The notes: generated by a model from the letters alone, not told the origin. Shown: positions 1 through 11,242, counted from the first letter of the stretch. The stretch: DNA of 64,000 nt from Castor canadensis (GCF_047511655.1 NC_133392.1:27108001-27172000), one strand, 5' to 3'. Translations and numbers: made by a program.

Positions 1-145
1 ATAAAGATCTCACACTTGCTAGGCAGGTGCTCTGCCACTTGAGTCACTCCACCAGCCCTTTTGATTTTAGTTTCTTTAGTTAGGGTCTCGTGCTTTTGCT
101 GGCCTTGGACCACACTCCTCCTACCTCTGCCTAAAGCACAAGTAG
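1..145 (-). repeat. B1-ID composite SINE, cut by the window edge
   Basis: The first 58 bases read as an antisense ID unit (gcaggtgctctgccacttgag, then the antisense form of the start of ID). A degenerate antisense B1 body (agggtctcg...ctcctacctctgcct) follows. The ID 3' end and poly(A) lie to the left of the window. Confidence 0.7.
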
Positions 146-149
146 CAAA

Positions 150-862
150 GGTTTAACAAATTGGACTTCATCGAAGTTAAAGCCTTTTTGTGTTGTAAAC
201 ATTACCATCATGAAAGTATAAAGAAATAAAACCTTTAGACCCATTAGAACAGCAATTATAAACAATAACAAAAACAAATCCAGAAAGTACTAAGTATTGG
301 TGAGGTAAATAGTGCAGTTGCTATAGAAAACAGTATGGCAATTTCTTATGTATTTGAAAACAGAATGACCACATGATCTAGCAATCCCAATTCTGAGTAT
401 CTATTAAAAAGAACAGAAAAGACATGAACAGATATTTACATACCAGTGTTATTAAAATGTAGTATTTTCATTAAATGGAATATCAATTCAGCCTTAAAAT
501 GAAAGGACTTTCTGACCAATGCTACAACATGGATAAACCTTGAAGATACTATACTAAGGGAAATGACTGCATGATTCTATTTAGATGGAATCTGGCTATC
601 CAGAGTAGTCAAGAAGTAGTCAAATTCATAGAGACAGAAATCGAATGGTGGTTGTCAGAAGCAAGGTGGCGAAGTAATTGGGGAATTAGTGTTTAATGGT
701 ACACAGTTTCAGTTTGGGAAAATGAGAAGAACCCCGGAGATGAATGGTGGTGATAGTTATACAACAACCTGAATATACTTAACACTACTGAGGTGTACAC
801 TCAATACGTTGTCAAGTCATATATGTGGTAAGTACCATAATATATAAAATATATTGTATCTG
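150..862 (+). repeat. L1 fragment (end of ORF2 and 3' UTR)
   Basis: The start resembles the end of L1 ORF2 (an 'acttcatcgaagttaaa' stretch). It continues through the familiar old-L1 3' UTR pattern: 'caatcccaattctgagtat', a 'caacatggataaacc' motif and 'ggtggttgtcagaagc'. It is heavily decayed, with no usable reading frame. Confidence 0.7.
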
Positions 863-864
863 GA

Positions 865-1875
865 ACATATAAAGATCTCTTATAGCTCAATAAAAGACAA
901 ACAATTCAATTGAAGATCGGTTAATGATTTGAATAGATTTTCTCCAAATAAGATATACAAATAGCCAACTAGAGCAGGAAAAGATGCTCAATATGACTTA
1001 GACATTAGAGAAATGCAAACCAAAACCACAAGGAAATACTGCTACTTCATACCCACTAAAAAGGGTTAAAATAAAAGATAGCAATAAAGCAGCTGGTAAA
1101 AGTGTGGAGAAATTAGAACCTTCATACATCACTGATGGAAACGTAAAATGGAGGAGCTGCTTTGAAAAGCAGTTTAGCATTTCTCCCAAATGTTAAACAT
1201 GGAGTTATCATGTGACCCAACAATTCCACTCTTAGATTGTACCATGAGAAAAGAAAATATGACTACACAAAAACCTGTACATGGAGTTTTTAGAACTATT
1301 ATTCATATAGTCCAAAGGTGGAAATAACCCAAATATCCCTCAACTGTATGGATATTACATTTTATATTTGTACAATGTACTATTTGGCAACAAAAAGGAA
1401 TGAAGTGCTAATGCCTGCTACATTAACTTTGAAAACATTATGCTAAGTAGAAGAAGCCAATCACAAAAGACCATATGTTACCTATCTGGATGTTATGGAA
1501 CATCCAAATAGGCAAATCTACAGAGACAGATAAGTGGTTGCCTACAGCTGGGATGGTTGGGGAGAAACAGAGAGGGACCAGTAGGGGTTATTTATTTATT
1601 TATTTTTTTTTGCGGTACTGGGGCTTGAACTCAGGGCCTTCACCTTGAGCCACTCCACCAGCCCCATTTTTATGAAGGGTTTTTCGAGATAGAGTCTCAT
1701 GAACTTTTTTTGCCTGGGCTAACTTCGAACCTGATCCTCCTGATCTCTGCCTGGTGGGGGTTCTTTTGGTGTGATGAAATTGTTCCAGGGTTCCTTGAGG
1801 TGATGGTTTCACAACTATGAATTATATGGCATGTGAATCATGTCTCAATAAAGCTGTTATATTTAAAAGAAAGAA
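865..1875 (+). repeat. Second L1 fragment, split by a SINE
   Basis: This is another old L1 3' portion. It includes 'agagaaatgcaaaccaaaac', 'acccaacaattccactctt' and, at the end, 'tcatgtctcaataaagctg' at about 1839-1857, the usual L1 3' terminus. A minus-strand B1-ID SINE interrupts it at about 1590-1757. Confidence 0.75.
1590..1757 (-). repeat. B1-ID SINE inside an L1
   Basis: A T-rich tail is followed by antisense ID (ggtactggggcttgaactca ... ccactccaccagcccc) and antisense B1 (gagatagagtctcatgaact ... cctcctgatctctgcc). It lies within the L1 at 865-1875, so it is younger than that L1. Confidence 0.85.
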
Positions 1876-2230
1876 GAAAAGGATGTAAGGAATTTTGGAG
1901 CAGAGGCATAGTAGAGGAAGCCAAGTCAAGCCTCTGGATTTCTTGTTACCATCTCTCAAGATCAGTAGCCAGCCTGGCAGAAACCTGACTCATATTGCTG
2001 GGATATCACAGCCATTTTATAGGTATACACAAACTGAACAACCACCCACCAACATTTTACTTCCAACAAATGAGGGAAGAGTCCTTGAGGCTGCCCAAGG
2101 TCAGGTGGCATGTCAGTGAGGATGGGCGTAATCCAACAAAATAAAACAGCTAGGATTTTTGTCACATCTATGTAACTACCTGCATTTTCCCTTAAAATTG
2201 ACTCACTTTTTTTTTTAACCTAAACAAATT

Positions 2231-2322
2231 TACCTTTTTTTTGGCAGTGCTGGGGATCGAATGAAGCACCTCATGCATGCTAGGCAACCATTCTACTAGT
2301 GAGCTATATAACTAGACCAACA
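2231..2322 (-). repeat. ID-type SINE
   Basis: This is an antisense ID unit with a T-run, 'gctggggatcgaatgaagc' (degraded pol III B box) and 'gctaggcaaccattctacta' (A-box side). It resembles a tRNA but is degenerate and tailed. Confidence 0.75.
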
Positions 2323-2505
2323 AATTTATTTTGAAAGGCAACTTCATATCATTATACTAAATAAGGAAAATAAATGGAAAAAAAATCAGTGTTTCTTACC
2401 ATTAAGTTAAGATAATTTGATAGCTTCAATAGATAGGATGAAAACAAAATGTTATTAAATTCTAGCTGATATTGTTGACTGCTAATACCATTAAAAACTG
2501 AAATG

Positions 2506-2598
2506 AGGGCTGAGGGCATGACTCAAGTGCAGAGCAAGTGCAAGGCCCTGAGATCAAACCCAGTAACACCAAAAAAAAAAAAAAAAAAAAAAAAAACT
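2506..2598 (+). repeat. ID-type SINE with long poly(A)
   Basis: The unit begins 'gggctgagggcatgactcaa', carries a B-box-like 'gagatcaaacccag' and ends in about 27 A residues (2571-2597). Confidence 0.85.
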
Positions 2599-2759
2599 TA
2601 CAAAAAAACCCTCCTGAAACGAATAAGAGACAAAAAGCTGTACTGATACAAAATCAACAGGGATTCCAAGAACTGAACAGGGAAGAGAAACCTTACTATT
2701 CATGTTACTGAATGCCTTGCCTAGTTACCAGCTAAAATCTGCTAGTTTTCAAGGCAGAC

Positions 2760-2950
2760 TGGCACAGTGGTGAACTCTGGAGTCGGGAAGGCCCAGATCC
2801 TATTTTCCTGTGCCCCTTACTAGTTGTGACCCTGGGCAACTTGCCCAGACACAAAATCTGAGCCTGTTTCCTGCTCTGTAATCAGGAACTAGTGTGCCTA
2901 TTCAGTGTGTTGTCCACTACCATATATTACTCCTGTGTAATACTGTATGG
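2760..2950 (+). repeat. MIR element
   Basis: It follows the MIR core: 'gtgaactctggagtcggga', then 'ttactagttgtgaccctggg', 'caacttgcc' and 'cctgtttcctgctctgtaat'. The element is an ancient tRNA-derived SINE shared by mammals. Confidence 0.75.
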
Positions 2951-3202
2951 AGAGATAGATACTCCCCACCAACACCTAGTCACCAGAAAATAGGACAACT
3001 CCTGGGCCTGTAGTAATAGCAAGCTCCCAGTAGGTGGCACCATCAGTCTTAGTTTGAGAAACAGATGGCGAGTTCCCTGGGGCTTTTCACACTTCTCTAA
3101 TGTCTGGTGTATAGAAAACTACCACAAACTATTCAGTGGGTCAGGGAGAAACAGGAAAAAGGCTAGAAAGGTTTGGGATCATGACCTTTTATTAACCAGT
3201 GT

Positions 3203-3395
3203 TGATAATGATTGAAAAATAACTCTCTCTACAACAAAATTAGAGATACGGGCAAAGTAGTTTCTGCTGGGTATTGAGGGGGGTAGCGGGAGGGGGTGGA
3301 GTGGGTGGTAAGGGAGGGGGTGGGGGCAGGGGGGAGAAATGAACCAAGCCTTGTATGCACATATGAATAATAAAAGAAAAATGAAAAAAAAATGT
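3203..3395 (+). repeat. 5'-truncated L1 3' end with G-rich tract (copy A)
   Basis: 'ctctacaacaaaattagaga' leads into a G-rich run (about 3277-3336), then 'gaaatgaaccaagccttgta', 'tgcacatatgaataataaa' and an A-rich tail. The same series occurs at 62813-62975 with few differences, so both are copies of one fairly recent L1 3' UTR. Confidence 0.75.
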
Positions 3396-4905
3396 ATGCA
3401 AACCCAAATTAAGTAAGAGTGATCAAATGGCACTTTATACAGGCTTCTTTTGGGAAGGGGCTTAATTTAGACAGCTGGCAGAAGGAGACCTTAAGGCAAG
3501 AAAAGGGGACTCAGGTCAAGTTGCTGCTCTAGGACCAATGCATTTCACCTTGAGCACCTGTGGCCAAGATTTGGTACAAGGTGTTCTTAAGTGGGGAGGG
3601 CAGAAAGTATAACTTTCCACAGAAATGTATAAAAAGCACTAACAGAACCTTCCAGTGAGGAACAGGGTCTGTAGTGGCCAAGAAATGGCCTTTCAAACAA
3701 TGAAAAAGCCTTGGTCACAGTTTTCAAGCCCGGGACAAAGCCACAATGGGCTTTATGCCCTGGAAGCTCAGGCCCCATTCTATGTGGAGCCACTGTGGGT
3801 CTCAGCACTCAGCCAGGAAGCTCAGAGTCCTTCAGAGAGGTTTTCAAATGCTAATAACGCCTCAGTCACAGGCCCAGCTATCCAGCCAGACGGTAGGAGA
3901 TGGTGAGTACGCTCACCAAGAGAGGGTTAAAATCTCTGGGACCCCACCAGTAGTGGCCACCTAGTGAAGGCCATTCCAAGTGAGGGCTGGGAACTCACTC
4001 CCCATTCCCTTCCCTCTTCTGAAATTGGCCCCTAAGAACTACAAGAAACCTCCCTCAGCTCATTGAGCCATTCATGCTTGAAGGTGAAATACCACTCCAG
4101 GGTGGCAAGAAAAAAAGGAGGAGGAAACCCACTAGTTACAGTTCTAACTTCTTGCTTACTCGAGAGAAAGACTTCATAACTTCATGTCACATTCCGCATA
4201 ACAAACAACTCCCAGGCAAGAACTCTTAAAAATGTGTTTATATGTGTGTGTGGGGTGTACAGACTCTTAACTGGCTCCCTAATTGGCCATCACCCAAGCA
4301 CCCAGCTTTAGTCATGGTGGTCCAAAGTCAGGCTGGCTCGGACATAATAAGTTAGCAAAATCTAGGGAAATGGGTTGCGGAAGAAAATGGCCATTGTTTG
4401 CAAAATAATTAGTGCTGCCTTTGAAACACTGAAAAATAAATATATTCTCCAAGGGTTCCTAATTCATCCCATCTCTGGAGAATGATCCCATCTGCATTGG
4501 GTGCAAAAATACAGTCCCAGTGATGTCCTGCACAATGACTGGGGGAGTGGTGCCCCACCCCACTCAGGGGTCAGAACTAATGTGCTTGAGTGGAGAGAAA
4601 GCTAATGTCCCTTTTGGGGTTCCTTAGAAGTTGGGACCCTGAAGGTAAATGGCCCTTTTTTTCAGGCGCTCTTTGAAGCACCCTTGAGATGATCAAATGC
4701 ATATGGCAGGAAAAACAGCTAAATTCTACCAGGTATCAAATGAGGGGGTGGCCTGCAGGTGTTTTAGAGAGGAGGAAAATGGGAGGTGGCCCAAAGTAGG
4801 CTGGTAGACTCAGGCCTGGCAACTTTAAGGTCAAATTTCTTGACATTGGCTTAACAATGGCTCAGCCATTATTGGTCTCTCAAGAAACTGCTTGTCATCA
4901 TCATC
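3396..4905. other. SUFU intron 3, no recognised feature
   Basis: I see no gene, RNA or clear repeat in this 1.5-kb stretch. A few short GT-rich runs occur near 4236-4256. Open frames here are short and lack family resemblance. Confidence 0.5.
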
Positions 4906-4910
4906 ATCAT

Positions 4911-5086
4911 CTTTTTTTTTTTTTATATAAAACTCAGGGCTTCTTCCTTGCTAGGTAGACACTCTAACACTTGAGTTACACCTCCAGCCCTTGTTTTTTG
5001 TTTTGCAGTGCTGTACTGGGGATCAAACCTAGGGCCTCCAACATGCCAGGCAAACACTCTGATGATGAGTTATACCCCCAGCCCAC
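4911..5086 (-). repeat. Two adjacent ID-type SINEs
   Basis: The first antisense ID (about 4911-4989) has a T-run, 'aactcagggcttcttccttg' and 'cacctccagccc'. A second one follows immediately (about 4990-5086) with 'tactggggatcaaacctagg' and 'gttatacccccagccca'. Confidence 0.8.
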
Positions 5087-6395
5087 CAGCTCTAGCCTTC
5101 TTGGTATTCACAAATACTCTAACAACCAGGGCCCAAATGCCCTCTCTAAAGACCCCGAGCCGGTTCCTAGGACTTAGCAGTTCTTCCCCTAAGTGCTAGA
5201 TGTACCAGATATGCCACCAGTGACATTCAGTGACTGCTGAGTAGGAAAGGGCCCGTCAGGCTGGGCCCCATCTCTGGAAGTCCCAGGACGAAGATAACAC
5301 TTATGTCTACCCCAGCCTCCTTCCTGCAAAGACCTAAGCTGCTACTATGGCCAGTGAGAGCTGCTCTGTGGAGCTGGGTCCAGAGGCTTCTTCTGAAACT
5401 GGAAGAGAGCCCTCCCGGAGCTGCAGCACACTCAGGGGCAACATCAAGACTCCCAGGAAGAAGGGGAGACCACCTGGAGGTTTTGTTGAATGAGCCAAGC
5501 CTGGCTGAGGCCGTAGAGGAAGAAAAATTCAAAGTCAGTCCCACTGGCCCCTGTCCAGCTCATGTGCTTCTAATTGGGCCACCTGACTGACCCACTGCAT
5601 CTCTTCTCACCACAGCCCACACCAATTTCAAAAGCTCAGGGACTTGCTCTAAGCCAAGCAGGAAGGTGGGGAGTGGGATGTGCATGCCTAGTCGACTGCT
5701 AGAAATGAAGAGCCTGCAAAGTTTTAGGAGGCCACAGTGAATAGGGCAGCCTGATGTCACTGTCATAGATAATATTCCTGGAGCCCTTAACACACTCATG
5801 CGATGCTACCCTCATTTTACAGAGGGGGTGACCCAGGCATTGCACTGCGGGCACTGTCTTTGCTATCTAGTACCTAAGACTCAGAGCATCCTCCACACAG
5901 ACTAGCTCCACCACACAGCACCCACCCGTGAAAGGAAGGACAGCAGATCCTCTGCCTACTGGGGAAAATGGCATTCACATTTTCCCAATAATAACAACTC
6001 CCCTTGCTCTAGGGATCCAAATGAAGCAGACAGTGAGGACCTCACTATGAGCCTGTACTTCCCTGCCTGCTGCCCCAAGCCTTGAAGTACAGGCCCGAGA
6101 CAAGGCCCACATAAAGAACTTCGGCCAGGAGTTGAATGCAATGATATATGCACATCACAGTGGAGCAAAACCAAAATAGGTCCTGAGTAAGTCCCCTTTC
6201 ACAAATGACCTCCTGCTGCAGGGAGAGGAAAAGATGGGACACCCTGGAGTTTTGACGCTTCAAATGGCACAAACCTACAGAATCTGGCAGCCCTGCCTTT
6301 TGCTACATACAAGGACAAGATTGCTTGTAACATAAGGAAATTGCAGGAGCTTAACTGCACAGTGGTCCCACTGCAGGGTCAAAGCAAAATCCTCC
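5087..6395. other. SUFU intron 3, mostly unique, with a possible MIR
   Basis: This stretch is mostly unique sequence. At about 5755-5880, 'taccctcattttacagaggg' followed by 'gtgacccaggcattgcac' looks like the tail half of an antisense MIR, but the match is weak. Overlapping open frames at 5227-5590 on both strands have no recognisable domain. Confidence 0.45.
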
Positions 6396-6396
6396 A

Positions 6397-6495
6397 GGGC
6401 TGGCAGAATAGCTCAAGTGGTAGAGTGCTTGCCTAATAAGAGTGTGGCCCTCAGTTCAAACTCCAGTATTGTTAAAAACAAATACAAAAAAAGCA
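6397..6495 (+). repeat. ID-type SINE
   Basis: The unit reads 'agggctggcagaatagctca', 'gtggtagagtgcttgcct' and 'cagttcaaactccag', with an A-rich tail. Confidence 0.85.
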
Positions 6496-6530
6496 AATAC
6501 CTCCAAAGAAGGGACAAGACAGAGCCATCT

Positions 6531-6656
6531 TTTTGTTTTGTTTGTTTTTGAGACAAGGTCTCACTACATAGCATAGACTAGTCTGGAACTCATGATCCTC
6601 CTGCCTCAGCCTCCCAAGAGTTGAGATTACAGATGTGTGCCACTATACCTAATTCA
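6531..6656 (-). repeat. B1 SINE monomer
   Basis: Antisense B1: 'tttgagacaaggtctcacta', 'ctggaactcatgatcctcc', 'tgcctcagcctcccaagagt' and 'gagattacagatgtgtgcca'. It is 7SL-RNA-derived. Confidence 0.9.
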
Positions 6657-6899
6657 GAGCCGTTCTTTAAGAAAAAGTAACAAAACAAACAAATGGTGGC
6701 AGGAAAAACCAACAAAACAGATTTTCTATACATGTGGTCAATAAGCTTTTATGGCTAGAAGGCAAAGTTCTTCATAGCTGAATAGATGGCCAGTTGTAAA
6801 GTTTTCCCATCCTGGTCAAATGATGGAAGAATCATGCCCGTTCTCCCCTACCCCCATCCCAGTCCTCCTTTTTAAAATTCTGAATGCAGTTTTATGACT

Positions 6900-7155
6900 A
6901 GAAAAGTTCATCTGAGGCCACAGTTCATGACTAATCCCAGCAACTTGGGGAATAGAGGTAGGATGGTCATGGTCCAAGAAAGGCCCAGGCAAAAGTATGA
7001 GACCCTATGAAAACAAACTAAAGCAAAAAGGATTGGGGATGTGGCTCAAGTACAGAGCTCTTGTCTAGCAAGCTCAAGACTCTGAATTCAAAAGAACCCT
7101 AGTAGTTCCAGAAAAGAGAGAGAGAGAGAGGGAGAAAGAGGGAGAGATTGAGAAA
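6900..7155 (+). repeat. B1-ID composite SINE with (AG)n tail
   Basis: A degraded B1 unit (gactaatcccagcaacttgg ... gagaccctatgaaaac) is joined by 'aaactaaagcaaaaag' to an ID unit (gattggggatgtggctcaag). An AG/GGAGA microsatellite follows at about 7111-7155. Confidence 0.85.
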
Positions 7156-7299
7156 AATAAAGTTAATTTGAGTGTTTGGTCAGAGTGCTTCCCTCAACTA
7201 GTTTTGTCTGATACTAATTTGGTTAAATGTGGATGTAAGACATTGTGAAGGGAAATGAATCATTTGATTCATTAATCATTTGATTAAGAAAAGGGAGAG

Positions 7300-7530
7300 G
7301 AAGCTGGGTGTGGTTGTGCATGACCATAATCCCAGCACTCTGGAGGTAGAAGTAGGAGGATCATGAGTCTGCAGAAAGGCTGGACTAAATAGTGAGATCC
7401 TATCTTAAAAAAGAAAAGAAGGACTGGAGGCATGGCTCAAGTGATAGAGCACCTGCTTTGCAAGTGCAAAGCCCTCTGAGTTCAACCCCCCAGTCCCAGC
7501 AAAAAACAAAACAAACAAACAACAAAAAAG
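7300..7530 (+). repeat. B1-ID composite SINE
   Basis: The B1 half reads 'agctgggtgtggttgtgcat' and 'aatcccagcactctggaggt'. The ID half reads 'actggaggcatggctcaagt' and 'gagttcaaccccccagtcc', ending in an A/C-rich tail. Confidence 0.9.
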
Positions 7531-7648
7531 AGGCGAGAAGGAAGGAAAGGGAAGGGAAGGAAGGAAGAAGAAGAAAGAGAGAGAGGGAGGGAGAAAAAGA
7601 AAAAGAAAGGAAGGAAGGAAGGAAGGGAAGAGAGAGCAAGAGAGGAGA
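7531..7648 (+). repeat. GGAA/GAAA purine microsatellite
   Basis: This is nearly pure purine sequence made of GGAA, GGGA, AGAA and GAGA units growing from the tail of the preceding SINE. Open frames across it are low-complexity artefacts. Confidence 0.9.
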
Positions 7649-8133
7649 CACATTTGAGCTCAAAAAAGTGAAAGGAAACATACAGAATATTCCTTGTAAG
7701 TTTTTCCTGGCATTAAAGGAACTGAAAAGGATTAGAAAGCTAGCCAAGGGAGACTCAAAGTTGTTTCTCTAGGAATTTTCTCAAGACTCTTGCTCTCTAG
7801 CTTCATTCTTTTCCCTCAAAGCCATAGAGAGGCAGAGCATGAAATGTAAGGAAAATCTCTTTTAGAATCAGAGTTCAGCAAACTGGAGTATAGCAAGGGA
7901 GGCAGGAGCTGTTGGAGACCTTGCAGGCTCTCACCCTGAAGTGATCCTTGACCTCACCTTGTGCCATATACACAGAGCCCATGCAGCACCACCTCATTCT
8001 CCCCACAGTGAGGGTGAGGACCTGGACTGCCAACACAGCTGAGAGGGGATCCTCCTGGTCACATAGCTGGCAGCTGTCCCTAGTCAAATCCCACTGATTC
8101 ATTCACTATGTGCACGCCTGCCCATTAAAAATA

Positions 8134-8466
8134 CAAATTTAGCCAGGAAGGCTCATGTCTATAATCCCAACTACTTGGGAGGCAGAGATCAGAAGGACTG
8201 AGGTTCAAGGTCATCCCCAGCAAAAAGTTCACAAGATTCCATCTCAACCAATAAAAGCTGGGCTTGGTGACACATGCTCATCATCCCAGCTACGCAGAAG
8301 TATAAATAGGAGGTTGTGATCCAGGCAGGCCCAGGCATAAATATAAGACCTTATTCAAAAAATAACAACCAAAAAGCTGGGGATGAGGCTCAAATTGTAG
8401 AGTGCCTGCCTAGCAAGCCCAAGGCCTTGAGCTCAAACCTCAGTACTACAAAAAAAAAAAAAAAAG
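8134..8466 (+). repeat. Trimeric SINE: B1, B1, ID
   Basis: The first B1 unit begins 'agccaggaaggctcatgtc'. The second begins 'agctgggcttggtgacacat' and is joined by 'attccatctcaaccaataaa'. An ID unit ('gctggggatgaggctcaaat' to 'gagctcaaacctcagtac') and poly(A) follow. The same order recurs at 13079, 21728, 40235 and 41576, so it is a family structure. Confidence 0.85.
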
Positions 8467-8533
8467 CGAAAAAACAATCCTTGCTCATACTTTCGAGGGA
8501 GCTCTGAGTCCTAATCTAGTGGATGCTTTCAGA

Positions 8534-8660
8534 TTTTTAGATTTTTTTCTTTTTGAGCCAGAGTCTTGCCGTGTAGCCCTGACTAGCCTTGACCTTGCAA
8601 TTCTCTTGCCTCAGCCTCTTTAACACTGAAATTTCAGGTATGTACCACATTGGCTCATTT
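8534..8660 (-). repeat. B1 SINE monomer
   Basis: Antisense B1: 'gagccagagtcttgccgtgt', 'ccctgactagccttgacctt' and 'ctcttgcctcagcctcttta'. Confidence 0.8.
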
Positions 8661-8662
8661 TT

Positions 8663-9005
8663 CTTTTTCTTTTTTTTTGGCTGGGCCTGAGGTTAGAACT
8701 CAGGGCTTTGTGCTTGCACAGCAGGTGCTCTACTGCTTGAGTCATGGCTCTAGTCCATTTTGCTCTAGAAATGGGGGGTCTCATGAACTATTTGCCTGGA
8801 CTGGCCTTGAACTGTGATCCTCCTGATCTCAGCCTCCCAAGCAGCTAGGATTATGGGCAAGAGCTAACGGTGCCTAGCTCATTTTCTTTTCCCTCCCTCC
8901 CTCCTTCTCTTCTTTCCTTTCTTCCTTTTTATGGGACTGGGGCTTGAACTCGGGCTTCCAGCTTGCAAAGCAGCTGCCCTAGCACTTGAGCCACACCTCC
9001 AATCC
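8663..9005 (-). repeat. B1-ID SINE followed by an ID SINE
   Basis: The antisense ID-B1 composite spans about 8663-8880. A CT-rich tract follows (8886-8925). A separate antisense ID sits at about 8928-9005 (gactggggcttgaactcggg ... cacttgagccacacctcca). Confidence 0.85.
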
Positions 9006-11150
9006 TCATTTTTCTCTTTAAGTTACTCCATCTGTTCAGACACTAGTCTGTGTGAGAAGGAAGAATCTTCCACCCAGAGATTTGTAACTGGGCAAAACTT
9101 GCCATTATTCCTCTCCCTCACTTAACCAGCAGAGGGTTGCTATCTACACACAAGTCAGAGACCAAGCCACTTTGCTCTTAAAGCTAAAGGGGTTAAGGGA
9201 TTTTAAACTTATAGTCCTGTATATCGCTATGAAAACTTCCAGAAGGTCCTTTGATGCTTTAAAATGAAGCAGATGCTTCTATTCTTTCCACTTTTTTCCT
9301 GAAAAGACTGGTTGAATCTGGAATGAAAATCCATTTACTTGCCAGGGACCAATAAACCAGTACAGTCAGTTCAGAGGATCAAATGGCAGAATCTATCAAT
9401 ATAAAAGGTACCTTCCTTTTGACTTAATCATTCTTCTTATCATCTACCTTAGAGCAAACTATGTTCTCAAGGAGAAATGAACAAGGACAGTCACTACATC
9501 TGGGCACCATTTGTAATGCTGGCAAAAGGGTAACAACCTAAATGTGCAAAATAAAGTGATTTAACCCTGGTTTTTTTTTTTTTTTTTAATATCTAGTTTT
9601 TAGTGAGCAATATTAACATACCAACCATAATTTCTGTGACATAATAGAGCCTACTCCATGTGCTTTCACATTATGGATGCTAAGACCTACTATACATATG
9701 GTACAGGGAAATTTGAGTAATTTTAGAGAACTGAAATCTATGCCTCCTGCGCATGCGCAGCTTTTCCTCAATGGCAGCCTCCTTGGAACCATTTACCATG
9801 GATACCAACAGTTTACTGTAATAGTAAAAGAAAAAAAAAAGAACAATAAGAAAAACCTGATTAGATAAACAAAGATCTCCAAGATATATCATTAATTGAA
9901 AAATCTCATTGTTGAGGGCAGTAGTATCATTTACATTAAAGGTAGAAAAAACAACATACAAACACAAACTATTTCACAGCTAACTGGAAGAAGATGAATG
10001 CATAGAAAAAAGCATTGCTCTTCAAGGATCTACACTAAACCCACCCTTTAGGAAGGGGCCTGAGCTTGGGTGTTATGGTCATGGAAAACTTTGCCTTTGT
10101 TTGTGGAGTCTGAATTTCTAGTCACCCAAATATATTTATGCATTATTGTACACCTTGAATCAGAAGATGGCCCTCCTTAACACGGCTATGTAGTCCTGGC
10201 AGTCTGGCACTGGCCACCATGACATCTTCTCAGAGCAATGACAGTGATCTGGACAGGCTGCAAATCTATAGAACCGTTCGTGGCTTGTAAGTGAAATGTT
10301 ACCAGGGCACTGCAACCACCTTAACTTATAAATTTTGGAGCAAATGCCTGCCTTCTACTTAGTTAATCAAACTAATGATGCTAGTCCTCTTGGCATGACT
10401 TCAAACTTTTCCTATTTCTTTCTTCTTCTCTTGCTGGTTATTGTCAGTTACATGAAAACAGCCTCCTCTCCCCTTTTGCAATTTTTACTCTTAGACCCAT
10501 TCTGTTCCAACATTACTATATGTCATTTCTTACCAACACTTTCATCATTATTTCTGCTTTGTGGAACACTATCCTTAAAAATATCTAAAATCTTAAGATC
10601 AAAACAGTAAACATGTCTGTAGACCAACTAACTGCCAGACAGGCCTGGGTGAGGATGACTGCGCGTACCTGCCAGTACCATTTTCCCATTTGTTAGAAGT
10701 GAATAGACAGAACTCATGCACTTTTGTCCTGGAGCAAAGCTGCATTTGCATCAATGAACATCCCAAAGTCAACAAACTTTAGCATAGCCTTCCATTTCCT
10801 TAAATTCCAATGAGGAAGTTCCATTGCAGACTGGCTCTGTGGAAGTTTAGAAATCTGGAAACACTATTGCAGGACAAACATTTCCACTTTGCAGTTTTGC
10901 ATTTGTTTTCAGAGTAGGAAGAAAGAAAACCAAAAACAGAGCAGGGAAAATTGTGTTCTTAGGCTAGGGAGATGCAGATAAAATAAGCATCTTTGGCTTT
11001 CCTTCCGAGGAGAAGATGGTGAAGGCAAAAAGTGAGTCTGGCACCTTTCAGGTGCTCCAGTCCTATGTACATAACATTGACTTCTAATTAATTTGAACAG
11101 AGAAATCTTCTGGAGTCAGGCAAAGAGCTGAATAGATAAAAAAAAAAAAA
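9006..11150. other. SUFU intron 3, mostly unique
   Basis: I see a T-run at about 9572-9588 and a possible short L1 piece near 9480-9560. A 14-base palindrome at 9747-9760 matches the NRF1 consensus. A short Kozak-ATG frame ending at a splice-donor-like GTAAGTG lies at 10219-10293; it is discussed in the findings. No recognised gene. Confidence 0.5.
9747..9760. promoter_or_regulatory. NRF1-type palindrome (isolated)
   Basis: CTGCGCATGCGCAG is a perfect 14-base palindrome containing the NRF1 consensus GCGCATGCGC, in AT-rich and CpG-poor intron. Whether it is bound is unknown. Confidence 0.4.
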
Positions 11151-11154
11151 AATC

Positions 11155-11242
11155 TGAGGCTGGGGGCTTGTTTCAAGTAGTAGAGAACCTGCCTAGCAAG
11201 CACAAGGCGCTGAGTTCAAATCCCAGCACTGCCAAAAATCCT
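11155..11242 (+). repeat. ID-type SINE
   Basis: The unit reads 'gaggctgggggcttgtttca', 'cctgcctagcaagcacaagg' and 'gagttcaaatcccagcact'. An A-run precedes it at about 11140-11152. Confidence 0.85.

Noticed and set aside
2506-2570. tRNA-like A and B boxes in many ID units across the window
   Set aside because: They have poly(A) tails, truncated acceptor stems and recur dozens of times, so they are ID SINEs rather than tRNA genes.
5227-5590. Overlapping 95- and 105-codon frames on both strands
   Set aside because: No domain, no splice context and no codon pattern I can support.
7392-7772. 126-codon and overlapping antisense 115-codon frames
   Set aside because: They are the translation of a SINE and its purine microsatellite tail.
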